NCBI GenBank assembly: GCA_035610835.1
Contig: CM069442.1
Location: forward strand, 3,025,353 to 3,089,352
DNA from: Ophiura sarsii
Taxonomy: Eukaryota; Echinodermata; Ophiuroidea; Amphilepidida; Ophiuridae
Length of the DNA: 64,000 nucleotides
Direction of reading: 5' to 3'
Positions 35,138-48,700 of this stretch are shown here, piece by piece. Made by a program: the position numbers and the translations under genes. The first letter of the stretch is position 1; each line of letters begins with the position of its first letter. The notes beneath the pieces are model-generated. The model was not told where the DNA came from. It searched no databases and was given only the letters and a program-made list of their open reading frames with translations.

Positions 35138-35514
35138 AGGCATATTATGTGATCTTTTCCAAGTAGCGCCCTCTATCATTGAATTTGACTATGAACGCAG
35201 ATTTTCTTGCACATTTGCCTTTTTGATCATAAATCATAAAGAACTTCTAAGTTACAGATCGATAGATTCCTAATTACTTCAAAATCATGGTTTGAAAATA
35301 GATTGTACCGAGCGGTACAATCTATTTTTCAAATTTTACTCTAAATTCACTCCTAAAACCATGATTTTGAGGTTATAAGGAATTGTATTGCTCCGTAACT
35401 TGAAATATATTTATGATTTATGATCAGAAAAGTGAATCTGCAAGAAAATCTGCTTCTATTTTTTTTCTCTCGAGGATTGAGGGCGTCCCCTGGAAAAGAT
35501 CACATAATATACCT
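35138..35514. mobile_element. 377-bp TTAA-flanked fold-back element
   Basis: AGGCATATTATGTGATCTTT at the left is mirrored at the right; TTAA at 35134-35137 and 35515-35518. Arms of about 180 bp meet at a perfect hairpin around agattgtaccgagcggtaca. Same family as 20662-20889 but with a different hairpin tip. 34592-35133 shows no gene. Confidence 0.85.
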
Positions 35515-35589
35515 TTAAATCAGGTCTACAATGATTGAGACCTGGTTTAACATGTTATGTGCATACGGACAAAAGCCTTTGGGCAGTTT

Positions 35590-35945
35590 CAATACATTCA
35601 CAATGTTATAAAATTATACAAGGTTTTTCAATAAAAGAGGACTAAATCAATCACTCTGTATACATAACACAGTATGAAACATCTTACAGGGCATATACAT
35701 GAGTTTCACAAACATCATTCTTAACCATCAACTCACTTTTAGTTCTTGCTGTAAACAGTTCATTTAAATTTGAATGAAACTATTCACAAACTTATATATG
35801 GCTTTCAATAAAAATAATACTAAATCAATTACCCTGTGTATACATAAGACAGCATGAAATATCTTACATGGCATACACATGAGTTTCACAAACATCATTC
35901 ATACCCATCAACTCACCATTATTTCTTACTGTAAACAGTTCATAT
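35590..35945. repeat. two tandem copies of a ~178-bp segment
   Basis: The string catgagtttcacaaacatca occurs at about 35699 and 35879, with matching flanks (gtatacataa, tgtaaacagttcat). The copies are diverged. Confidence 0.8.
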
Positions 35946-36649
35946 ATTTAATGAAACTTCATCTGTCAGTAGAGCACCAAGCGCAGATTATGCCATTATC
36001 CCCTATCTAACAAATTCATATCCTACTGAAGACCTTACATGCATCGAACTCCTCATGTGATCAGAATGCGAGGAGTTTGAGATCAGTCTCGAAATGAGAA
36101 ATGTGTAACATAGGAAGATAATTTACTCAATAAAACAGTGTCAACAAATATTTACATCATTAGGCAAATTTCATTATGTAAATAACTTGTAGTTGGCATC
36201 ATTAGAGGATACTTGCAAATTAGGCAGTTGGTACCCTACTGTGTGTGTGTTGATGGTAATATGAAATGTACTTGATCATGACACAAGATAATAAATACCA
36301 GGAATTGTTAGGATGAAAATAACATTGTCATGTTGAAAATAACTCCTTATAACTCAATTATGCTCATCTTCTGGAAAAGCACATTCCTCAGGGGTTTGAC
36401 GAGTAATTGCCTGAAGGAGGAACTGTGAACCAGGTAAAACATTGCACAAAAACTTGAGACCTGGTTCTGAAGTCTTCATTTCAACCCTTATCTAGAACTC
36501 ATATCCCATCATACGACTTGATTCTAGTCCACCAACCTCGCTGCCTGCTCCACCGACTTGCCATCAATGTCTGCAGAGAGAGTATGGGTAAGTGATATGA
36601 GACGCAGAGTCCTGTTCCATTGCCTTATCTACCCACACACCCACCCAAG
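35946..36649 (-). other. probable ATAD1 3' UTR and downstream sequence
   Basis: It lies directly after the ATAD1 stop codon on the minus strand. No convincing polyadenylation signal identified. It contains a small hairpin gaactcctc/gaggagttt near 36046-36080. Confidence 0.4.
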
Positions 36650-36776
36650 TTACTCTAGGTCCATCTCAACAATACTTAGTGGGTTTATGTTCTTGGATTC
36701 TTTGAGTCTCAGTAGAGATGCTCTTAAATCTTCCAGGGACAACGGTCGCAGCTGGTCGTTGACATTTTCAGTTGAT
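36650..36776 (-). CDS. ATAD1: ATAD1 coding exon 8 (C-terminus)
   Basis: Acceptor atatccacag. Completes GGA and encodes [20 protein letters not shown] and on to IVEMDLE, stop. RPLSLEDL corresponds to the human RPVQQQDL segment. Confidence 0.85.
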
Positions 36777-39700
36777 CTGTGGATATATGACAATACACAT
36801 GGTAAGGTGACATTACAATGTTTGTGCTCATTATAAATGAACATTTATTTTTAAAGTCCAAACTATTTGTGAATCTCAAATACTATTGCATTTTTAAGAG
36901 ATAAATTCATTCATTTACTTCTTTCCAAAACCCCTTTGTACTTTGAATACATGTGCCCTTACCCTGAAGGTGACATAATATTCCGTTGGAAATAAATCAG
37001 GTAAAAAACAGGTCAAATTCTAGGGGGAAAGACTGGCTGCGTCGGTATTCGAACCTGGGTTGCCTACTTGGATGCCCACACCCACTTGAATGCACCACAA
37101 AGTCAGCTTCAAAAATCCTAGGATTTTCTTCAGCATATGGTATCCTGCCTGATCACTCTATGACTGGGGAAGCATGTGCTACTAGCACCTAGTAGTATAC
37201 TGTTTTGTAGTGCTGATAATGAGATCAAATAGTTCTTGATAATTCCACAATGCTTGAAAAGTGTTGCGTGTAAATATGCCCCAAGCATGTGTGTAACTAT
37301 TTTGTGCCTTTGAGAACTGGTTGAGTTGTTTTGATAATATTTTCTGCTAGCCATTCAAACATTATATTCTAGCCTCTATTGCTTACCCTTCTTCGTCTCT
37401 CTCTTCCCTCATGTAGTCCCTCACTATATATACACAGGCATTCCGACATAATTCCTTCAAATCACTGCCGGAAAATCCCTCGGTTTCCCCTGCCAGCCGA
37501 GATAAATCTATATCGGCATCAATCTAGAAGAGATGAACACAATTTGTCAACAGTGTGAAACAAATAAAAAATGAAACTGATCTCTAGTTTCAACAGAATT
37601 ACATTCTATTAACAAGAGTTGTTCGACTCGCTAGAAATGCTTTTACACATGATTCCATAAGGGTTTTAACGAATATGTCATTGGGTAGTTTTATTAGCTA
37701 AGTTTTCATCCGAAATGGCTCCTACTTCATCAGGACTGAAGTAAGGATGGGGAGAAGCATGAGTTTATATGCTTCACTGAGCAGGCTGCCTGATTGGTGA
37801 TTGATATAGAGATCTCAGCATCATTAAGCCAATCAGACAGCAGCATTGACTGCTCAGCAGAGCCACTTCTGACAAAATCTTGACCAAGGAATTGATCTGG
37901 CAGCATATTTGTTTAGACCTTCGCAACTTTTTGAGTTAATGCTGAAACATGGTTGAATGCTTAATACAATGATATATGTGATATGATGGCTTGTCTAAAC
38001 TAAATTCATTGTAAGACATAACAAACAAATCTAGTAAATTTCAAACCAACCAGTAAAACCACTTGTTTGATTCCTTGTATTTTAACTGCTTAAAAGTAGT
38101 TGAAACTAAAGCACTGAAACCTATATTTTAGCACTCGATATGTACTATTCATGGTAAGGGTTTCTTAGTTTCACAAGTTCTCAGCATCATAAATGCCACC
38201 TTACTTGTTAGGAGCGGTTTTGGTACAAAAATAGGTACACACACACACATGTAATGTAACACAACTGGCTTCATAAGTGTTGGTGTTCCCAGGGCTGACA
38301 TATAATGATACTTACATTTTCATCTTTCAATAGAATCTGTAGTATATGCTCCCTCTGTGTCCTATTCTATAAAACAAAACATATGAAAAATATCTTAGCA
38401 TGGCAGTTCAAAACAATATGGAAACATAACTAAAGCAACAAAAAATCCCCCTTTTCTACAGGTTCATGATGAAATTTAATATATACTGATTGTCCCATTT
38501 CTTATTACCTAAATCTCTGCATGTACCAATCTGCTAAGATGTGGTCTTTCCGTTTCCTTAAACGTCCTATTGGTATTTGTTTATCATCTCTCCTCTGATT
38601 TGTAAATATCCCAGCACAGAATCAAACCAACCCCACCCTCTAGAACCTTTCCAGACTGATGATTCCATTTGACCATACATACATTTGATTATTGCTCTAC
38701 GTACCCCAAGCATATATATATCTTGATGCATATCAGTTACTTAAACATCTAGGAAATACGAAGGACCTGGGACAACATGTCTACCGGTACTAAATTTGCT
38801 CGGAACCCACTCAATTTGAATCAGGGCAAATAAACTTACCTACATGATAACAACTTAGAGCTCCTCAACATATACCTTGAGCATGATCCTTGCCCCCAGG
38901 AAATTTGACTTATTTTGAGTATTTGTTAGTTGGAAAAAGATATGAAGTTATCTATAGGTTCGAGGCAATACTCACTGGTATTTTGACATGGAATGATGTA
39001 GGCATTCTTCTTAGTATAGCAGCATCCACATCTTGTGGCCTGTTGGTAGCACCCATTACTATAACCTAGGAAGTAATGCATAACGTGTTTGGTTGTACAT
39101 TAGGATTATACATAGTTTTCTGGATTAATTAAGAAATCTATTTACCTTCCATTTTGTTGTCCGGGCTAGCTGAACCACAGGACATGCTGCCCGATCGGGC
39201 AAGTACAAATGCTCACAAGAAAACATAATAAAGTCGCCAATTTGGCAATAATATCACAAGTTTGTAGTCAATTTTTGAGTTTTACATTTGTAAATATAAT
39301 GAAACACAAAAGATGTACCCATATTCTTTCTTTAATTCCCTTCCGTTATTATTTAATAAATAAAACAGTGCCGCTTGTAGCTTTTCATTCATAAAAACAA
39401 GAACCTCGTTATCAGAGGCCGCAATTTTGGCGATCGAAGGGCTTAATGCACATGTTGGAACCGCGCACAAGTGACGACGTGGCGATTTTTCAAGATCTCG
39501 GGAAATCTCGAGTAATCTTGAGTCAAAACATGTGGGCTCTATTTATTAGCATGACATCATTTTCTCAGGCTTCGGAAAAATTGTAAAATGGACCTTTCCC
39601 ACGGTCACAATGCATGCGTAATGATGATATAGGTCAGTTGAAGATAGTGGCTATTGCATGATGGGAAGGGAAAATGGTGACTTCCGCGATTGTGTAGTTT

Positions 39701-42700
39701 GCTACCGATTGTCGAAATAACGATGGCAAAAAATGACATAATTGGCAAGAAATCTGACCCATCAATACCATTTTAAAAGTCTTAAAAATATCGCAATATT
39801 ATTTGGGCATAATCGGGCAAGTAAAAGTTGACCTAGCCTTGCCCGATCGGGCAATTGGGCAATTAAACAAAAAATAGGGACAGCGGTCCCAAATAGGTCG
39901 TCCGTTTATATGGGTAGTTTGGTTGCAATTGTACTTCATCTGTTTAAATGTAATCAATTTTACATATGCGGCCAATTTTACATCTTAACCGCAGATGACC
40001 TTTGACCTTGGTATGTGACCTTTGACCTCATTAACATATGAAGGTTTCCATGTTGCATCTATGACCGAGGTTTGGTTGCAATTGGTCATTAAAATAAAAA
40101 TAAATAATAATGCATTTATAATGCGCCATCTATCTAGACAACCTATTCCGAGGCGCAAACATTAAAACATAAAAACAAACAGTTCAAATATAAAAACAAT
40201 TACATCAGTCAATCAGTCAAATCATAAGCAATCTTAAACAGATGAGTTTTTAAAGTCTTTTTGAAACCATCAAGTGAATCACAGAATCGAAGATCTGAAG
40301 GAAGTGAGTTCCACAGTTTAGGTGCACAGGCATAGAAAGCCCGGTCGCCATATGAAGAATGTGTCCGAGGAACAGAGAGAAACTGTTTATCTGACGATCT
40401 GAGGCGACGTGATGGAATATGTGGATTGAGAAGATCGCTGATATAAGAAGGTGCCATATCATGTAGGGCTTTCCAGGTTAGGAGAAGAAGTTTGAAATGG
40501 ATGCGATACCGAATAGGTAACCAATGGAGACGCTCTAAAACAGGTGAAATGTGATCAAATTTTCTAGTCCTTGTGAGCATTCGTGCAGCAGCATTCTGAG
40601 CTCGTTGAAGTTTATTGAGATTTCGTTCAGTGATCCCATATAATAAAGCATTGCCATTGTCAAGACGTGATGTGACTAAGGCGTGAACAAGTGTAGCAGC
40701 AGTATCATCATCAAGCACTTGGCGAATTTCATTTATGTTCCTTATTTGGAAATATGTTGATTTGCACACATTTTTGATGTGGTTGTCCATTGACAGCGTG
40801 TTATCAAATATAATTCCTAGATTTCGAGCACTAGTAGAAGCCTTAATGTTGGAGGAAGCGATTTGAAGAAAATCAGTGCTAGGTTTTGATTGATGGTATT
40901 TTGAAGTAATAATGAGAAGCTCAGTTTTGTCATCATTCAATTTCAACTTATTTGCAGTCATCCAAGATTTTATGTCCTTGATACAAGATTCAATTCGAGA
41001 ACGAGAGGCAATTTCATCGCAAGCACTATCCAAGTCAAAAGATAAATATAGCTGTGTATCATCGGCATACATATGCACTTCTAAACCATGTTTGCGTGCA
41101 ATGTTCGCTATTGGAGATGAATAAATTGTGAAGAATTGCGGGCCAAGTACAGAACCTTGGGGGACACCGAAGAGGAGCGGAGTGAATGATGACAAACAAC
41201 CATTAATGTTTACAGCCTGCGTTCGATCAGTCAAATAAGAGCGGATCCATTCAAGTGCACTATCTCTGACACCAAACGATGAGAGACGCGACAGAAGGAT
41301 GCTGTGGTCTATGGTATCAAAGGCAGCAGATAGATCAAGTAGGACCAAAAACGTACCACGTTTTTTTTCCATATTACATAAAATGTCATTCTGAACACGT
41401 AGTAATGCAGTTTCAGTTCCATGGTGTTTCCTATAAGCAGATTGAAGACATTCATATAGGTTGTTAGAAGCGAGGTGATGAGCTATCCGAGATGATACAA
41501 CTTTCTCAATTATTTTTGAGATGAAAGCCAAGTTTGAGACAGGGCGGTAGTTTTTTAAGATCTCAGAGTCAAGCGATGGCTTCTTAAGAAGAGGTGTGAC
41601 AAGTGCAGTCTTGAAACAAGATGGGAAAACAGCAGATTCCAATGAAAGATTAACAATCCGTGTAATAAGTGGAGCAAGCTGGTGAAGATGTTTCTTTAAA
41701 AGCCAAGTAGGAATAGGGTCAGAATCACATGATTTTGATGGTGAAGCTCTGATGATTTTACAAACCTCTTCTTCAGATGCAGGAGAAAAACCATTTAAAT
41801 GCGTAGTTAAATCATGTACATTGTCCAAAATAGTAGAGGAGTTCAGGTTATCAGTAGCAGTAGATTCAGAGTCCAAGTCATTGCGTATCTTAGTAATTTT
41901 TGAAACAAAGAAATTGTTAAATTTGTGCGCCAATTGTTCCTTAGAATTGTGAGAAGGAAGTTTTGGTTTTCCCTTTTGAAATAAAAGACTCTCAACAATC
42001 TTAAAAAGCTCTTTCTGATCAGCACAATTTGAAATCTTGCCTCTATAATATGTTGCCTTGGCATCATAAATCATGTTATAAACATGTTGCCGCTGAGTTA
42101 TAAAAATCTCACGATCCACTTCCAACTTTGATTTCCTCCATTTGCGTTCAAGTCTTTTCCTTAGTTTCTTTGCTACATCAATCTCTGGGGAATACCAGGG
42201 ATTGGATGGTCGAATTGTAATCGTGCGAGACTTTAGAGGTGCGTGATTATCTAAAACGTAGCGGAGAGTTGAGTTGTATTTATGAACAATTTCATTTAGT
42301 TCTGTTGATGAATCAATATCTGCACAAGATGTCTCAATGTCCAGAGTAAATCGTTCAACGTCAATTTCTTTAAGTTTTCTATAAGAAATTTGCCGTTTTA
42401 AAGGGTGAGGTTTCTTGAGGTTCAACTTGCAGAGAATCGAAACATGATCAGTCATCAAACAATCGACATTAACAGAATTGATGAGATTATCAGAGGCGCG
42501 AGCAATGATTAAATCCAAAATATGTCCTTTGATGTGAGTCGGAGAATCAACATACTGATCAAAATTACAAATATCTAGTAATTCTTTCAATCGTGAAGTG
42601 TCGTTATCATTTGTATCTTCAAAATGAAAGTTAAAATCACCAACGATTAGGAGTTTGTTCTTTGTAGTAGATAACAGTGTGCTAAGAAAGTCCGAAAATT

Positions 42701-45700
42701 CTTGAATAAAAACACTGGCAGTAACGCGATGTTTCTTACTATAGGTTGGTCTGTATATCACTATCAATTTGAAAGACGAACATGTTCCTGGAAATGTCAA
42801 ATCACAACAAAGACTTTCAAAAGAGAGATATTTAAACTGCGAGCTGGTACTTCTGGTTATTGTCTGTTTGTGTATTACCGCAACTCCCCCACCACGTCTA
42901 TTTGGACGAGGAACATGAAAAAGATCATAACCAGGTAGAGTAAGTTCACCAATAGCTTTCTTGTGCTTATTTGAGTCAGACAACCAACTCTCAGTAATTG
43001 CGAAAACATCCAAATCATTATCCACAATATAATCACAGATAACATGGGTTTTGTTGCAAAGAGATCGAGCATTTAGTACACTGAAATTAACAGAAGCAGC
43101 ATCAGTGTTATAATCATGATTACGAACAGATGCAGGCCGAGGAATAGAAGCGGGTACTTTCCTGATGGAAGGAATAGATTTCAAGGCATGATCCAATGGG
43201 CCGGTAATTTCACATTTGTCTCTAGGTTTTCGTCGATTTCGTCGCTTTATTCCTTTTGAACCACGGTGGGCAGGTTTGCGGATATAGGGAGTGATGAGAT
43301 CATTTATCGTATCATGTAGTTGTTGAGAAATGCTTATATTTGCAGATTCAAAGTAGAGAAGTTGCTCTCGTGTATATTGAACAAGAGGTGATGATGTAGG
43401 TCCAGGGTTTGGATTAATGTCGTTGGAAAGCAAAAGCAATAGAGGATAAGTAGATGTGTAATTTACATTTATCATGAATGCAGCAAAAGTTCCAAGATAT
43501 TTTCTATTGTATGGAAAAGAAATGGACAATACAACGAGGGCATCAATGATGCAGAACCGCGACATTTTTGCAGGTTTCATGTAAAAGGGAGCTTAAGTAT
43601 ATTCTACAATAATGACTCATAATAGATCTGGCCATGATGAAACTGGAATGATGGATGTTAAGCTTAGTTTATTATCAATTGGACTTCACATTTTAGCAAC
43701 AACTTTAACAGCCTATTTTACAACACGGCCTAAGATGACATTTAACCTTGTTAACATAATTATGCAGGGTCCCATGTTACAACTGTAACCTAAGTGAGTT
43801 CCAATTGGACTTGAACTTATTGGTTGAAGACTGAGTGTTATTTTTAGAGTTACAGTTAAATAAATTAGTCGTTGCATTAAGTAGTTATAACTAATTCAAT
43901 TTTTTGGACTAAAATATGCAAATTATCTAATTATCATATTTACACATGCAAAGAGATCTAGCTTACAACAATTGTGCAGCCGATCATCTCCCTTCATACT
44001 AGTTAACTTGGAAGTGTATCACTCATTGTTTTTAAAAGCCAAATCTTTTCAAAATATGCAAATTAGGACATTAACATAATTACAATCATACAAATCAGCC
44101 CTAACATATATCAATAATAAATCTAGTCATGTCTAAACATCCTAGTTTGGTAGATGTTAAACAGTCTATTAGCTGAAGAGTTATACTTAATTGAATAAGT
44201 TGTTGCCAAAGTTATAGCTAATTCAAAATTTTGACTTAAATATACAAATGAGCTAATTATCATGTTTACACAAATGCAAATGAGAACTAGCTTGGACCAA
44301 TGGTGCAGCTGATCATGTCCTATCACACTGTAGGCTGTAGTTAACTTGGAAGTGTATTACCCATTGTTTTCAAAATTAAGAGCCAAATCAAAGATTTGAC
44401 CAAATATGCAAATTAGCACATTAGAATAATTACATCTAAAGCCCTAACATTGATCAATAATAAATTTGGTCATGTCGAACCATCTTAGTTTGGTAGAGGT
44501 GAAGTCTGCCTATTTATTAGTTGAATAATTATATTTAATTGAATGAGGTGTTCCCTTGCAGAGTTATTCAACATTTTGACTAAAATATGAAAATGAGCTA
44601 ATTATTATATTTACACAAATGCTAATGGAATCTAGCTTAGACCAATGGTGCAGCCGATCATGTTCTACAATACTAGCCAACTTGGAAGTTTATTACTCAT
44701 TGTTTTTAGGATTAGGAGCCAGATCAAAGATTTGACAAAAATATGCAAATGAGCTCATTTGCATAACAACCATATAAATATGCCCTAGCATTGATCACTG
44801 ATAGGTCAGGTCATGTCTAACCATCCAAGTTTTGGTAGAGGTTAAATCAGTATATTTGATTAAGATTATATTTATTAAATTAGTTGTTGTCTTTAAGCGT
44901 TATAGCTAATTCAACATTTTGACCAAAATATGCAAATAAGCTCATTAGCATAATTACAACCATATGAATTAGTATTAACTTTAATCAAAGATAGATCTAG
45001 CCATGTATAACCATCCTAGTTTGTAAGAGGTTAAGTCAGTCTATTCATTGAAGTTTTATATTTAATTGAATTAGTCCTTGCATTAAGGAGTTACAGCCAA
45101 TTCAAATATTCAGGCAAAATATGCAAATTAGCTAATTATCATATTAGCACAAATATAAATGGGACATAGCTTGGACCATTGGTGAAGCTGATCATGTTTT
45201 ACCATTCTAGCCAATTTAGAAGTGTATCACTCATTGTTTTCATGATTAAGGGCCAAAATAAAGATTTGACCAAAATATGCAAATAAGCTCATTAGCATAA
45301 TTACAACCATATGGATCAGCATTAACATTAATAAAAGATAGATCTAGCCATGTATAACCATCCTAGTTTGTAATAGGTTAAGTCAATCTATTCATTGAAC
45401 ATTTATATTTAATTGAATTAGTCCTTGCAGTAAGGAGTTACAGCCAATTCAAATATTCAGGCAAAATATGCAAATTAGCTAATTATCATATTAGCACAAA
45501 TGTAATAGAGATCTAGCTTAGACCATTGGTGGAGCTGATCATGTTTTACGATTCGAGCCAATTTGGAAGTGTATCAGTTATTGTTTTCATGATTAAGAGC
45601 CAAAATAAAGATTTGAACAAAATATGCAAATGACCTCATTAGCATAATAACAACCATACGATTCAGCCCTAACATAGATCAATGATAGATCTAGTCATGT

Positions 45701-48700
45701 ATAACCATCCTAGTTTTGTAGCGGTTAACTCAGTCTATTTCATTGAAGAGTTATATTTAATTGAGATAGTCCTTGCATTAAGGAGTTACACCCAATTCAA
45801 GTATTGAGCCAAAATATGCAAATTAGCTAATTACCATATTAGCACAAATATAAATGAGATCTAGCTTGGACCATTGGTGGAGCTGATCATGTTTTACCAT
45901 TCTAGCCAATTTGGAAGTGTACCACTCATTGTTTTCATGATTAAGAGCCAAAATAAAGATTTGACCAAAATATGCAAATGAGCTCATTAGCATAATTACA
46001 ACCATACGATTCAGCCCTAACATTGATAAATGATAGATCTAGTCATGTATAACCATCCTAGTTTTGTAGAGGTTCACTCAGTCTATTTAATTGAAGAGTT
46101 ATATTTAATTGAGATAGTCCTTGCATTAAGGAGTTACAGCCAATTCAAGTATTGAGCCAATATGCAAATTAGCTAATTATCAAATGTATACAAATGAAAA
46201 TGAGAGCTTGGTTGGACCAGCGTTGGAGCTGATCATGTCTAACCATCCTAGCTTAAGTTTATCTGTCATTGTACTCAAAGAGTAAGAGCTAAAACTAATA
46301 ATATAGCAAAATATGCAAATGAGCTCATTAACATAATTACTAAATAATTATTATCCTCCATCATACATAGGAAATGGAATTGTAGGCCTTTTGTACTGTC
46401 TATAGAAGTAACAAAGGCCCAAACGTGTGTCTGTTGCAATTGTTTTGTTTCTGGTTATAATCACATGTTAGTTGTATGCATATTTTGTCAACCCACCTCT
46501 CCTTATTCACCACATCCAAACACAACCCCCAAAACGTATTCATTGAGCACGGAACCAGCAACACTGGGAACCACCAAAATAACACTTGGTACCACCAAAC
46601 ATGGTCATTTTGACAACCTACCCCTTATTCACCATATCAAAGTCCCCCGCCCCCTCACTTCCCTCGAGACAATCTTGATCATCAACAAAGTAAGTTCAGT
46701 TCTATTAGTATTTTTAGATTAATCGATTAATTTAATCAATGTAAGTATAACTAAAGTTATAGTAAATAAGGCACCTGATAGGCTTCAATGTTTCTGCCCC
46801 CTCCCCTCTCGAGACCATCTTGCCCATTAACAAAGTACAAGGTTCCTTTCACTTCTTTTTTTACTTTACATCAAAACTGTCAAATCAACTGGGTATTGAA
46901 TAGGCCTAACTATCTTCCCCCCCCCCCTTATGTAAATCAAATCCGTGTTCAACCTCTTGAGATAATCCTCCTGCCCCTCTCACACCGAGACAATTTCCCC
47001 ATCCATGCTCCTCCCACTGTCCCTCCCTCTAGAGTCAATCTCCCCTACTCCTCCCCTGTAACATGCGCTCTCCCTCCACCTTTCCCTCCCTACTCCTCTC
47101 CAGACTATCTTTATCATGAACTCAGTTGAGTCCAATTAGTGTTTTTAGATCACCGTAAATATACATTTTTTAATTGAGTATCTACCTCTATTTCCCCCTG
47201 GCCCCTCCCTCCCCTACCCTTTACCCATAACCCTCTCTAGGTTTTTAAGATCACAGTAAATGTATATTGTTTAATTTAATTGACTAAACAAACCTCCCCT
47301 CTCCTCCCTACCTAATCCACTTCTCAATTTATAATCAACAAAAGTTCAGTTCATTTTAGTGTTTTAGATCATTGTAAATGTTTATAAACTATGGAGATGA
47401 TGGGTATCACGTATCTCCCCTCCCCTGAATTTTAAATTCGTATTGAGAACACACTATTTGAGAAATTGAATAATAAAATGAGGACACACCCCTTGAGAAA
47501 TGGTATAATCCTAATTAGTATTTATCTAGGCTAAGTGGTCACGTGGTCTTCTGTGTGTTCTGCATGTGCTTGTGTATTTTTAACTCCAAAGTGTGTTAAT
47601 GAACCTATAGCCTCTTTTCAAGCGAACGTGATCGCCGATCCGTGATGTAAACAAACTAAATAATTATGGTATTCCCTTTTTTAAGTGTAGCACAATTAAT
47701 ATATTTTAAGCACCAGAGCAGAGGTAGGCGACGCGATTTTTTTAAAACTCAACCATAGATATAGCGGAGCTGTAGGATTTCTATACCAAAAACACATGGC
47801 ATCTCACCCCTCATTCACAATGGCCAACCCTTGTATTGAATTCCCGTTACTGATTCAGCTCCATTATTCATTAATTAGCGAATGCTTCGAGGAAGTTTAT
47901 ACAGCGCGCGTGAACCATCGCCCACACGAAACACGTGCGAATCAGTATTAACACATTGCGTACTATATTACAATTGCTAGGTCAGGATCGCGCTCGCGAG
48001 TGGACGGCATAAAAATATTATTTTAACAATACTAAATAGTATTTTAATCTGCATTTGTGAGCACATTTAATGAACAAACAAATATAGTGATGACAGCAAG
48101 ATAGAGTAATATTATGGACAAATAGTATTTAAAAAATCAGAATTTAGAGGCCCATTATGAATGCAATCTCAGTCATTGTACACTTACACAAAAAATAGCA
48201 TACGAATGGTTAATAACAAAAATATTAAGTTTTTGGGAAAGGGCGGCCGGCCGCCACATGAGTTAATGAATTGCTGTTGTGATGATGGAAAATGAGACTT
48301 ATTTGTGCAAAATCAATTTTTAAACAGTTGAAACTTTACTAGTTATTTCCTTACAATACTGTCTTCTCAATTGGCTTAATAAATAGTTTCGTGGTTTGTT
48401 AATTTTGGATTTCTGAGAGTTTACCAAGGAGTTTACCCAGGGAGGTGTATTACTATTAGTATAACATCTCTCTGGTTTACTCAAGGCTGCTACCAATTAA
48501 CTATTATCTGCGTGTTATTATTGTTGTACTGTAGTATTAATCTCGACTGAACAGCACTAACCGTCTTTACTGCTTCGAAGATATGTTTGTTTATCCATCG
48601 GATCAAATAAGTCCATGGTTTATCCACCGTCTATGGTTTATCCAATATTTACCAAGGCATACCACTTAAGCCGTCTCCTGCGGCTATCACACATGATCAC

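Larger units (their letters stand above)
40092..43504 (-). mobile_element. L2-type non-LTR retrotransposon, essentially full length
   Basis: The 3' end is at the low coordinate (minus strand), with a tail of tggcgcattataaatgc followed by an ATT-rich stretch, as in L2 elements. The 5' limit is inferred at 43504, where a 29-nt piece of the 155-bp DR1 repeat resumes (43505-43533). The target is therefore a DR1 unit with ATT duplicated. It sits in ATAD1 intron 4 in the same orientation as the gene. Confidence 0.8.
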
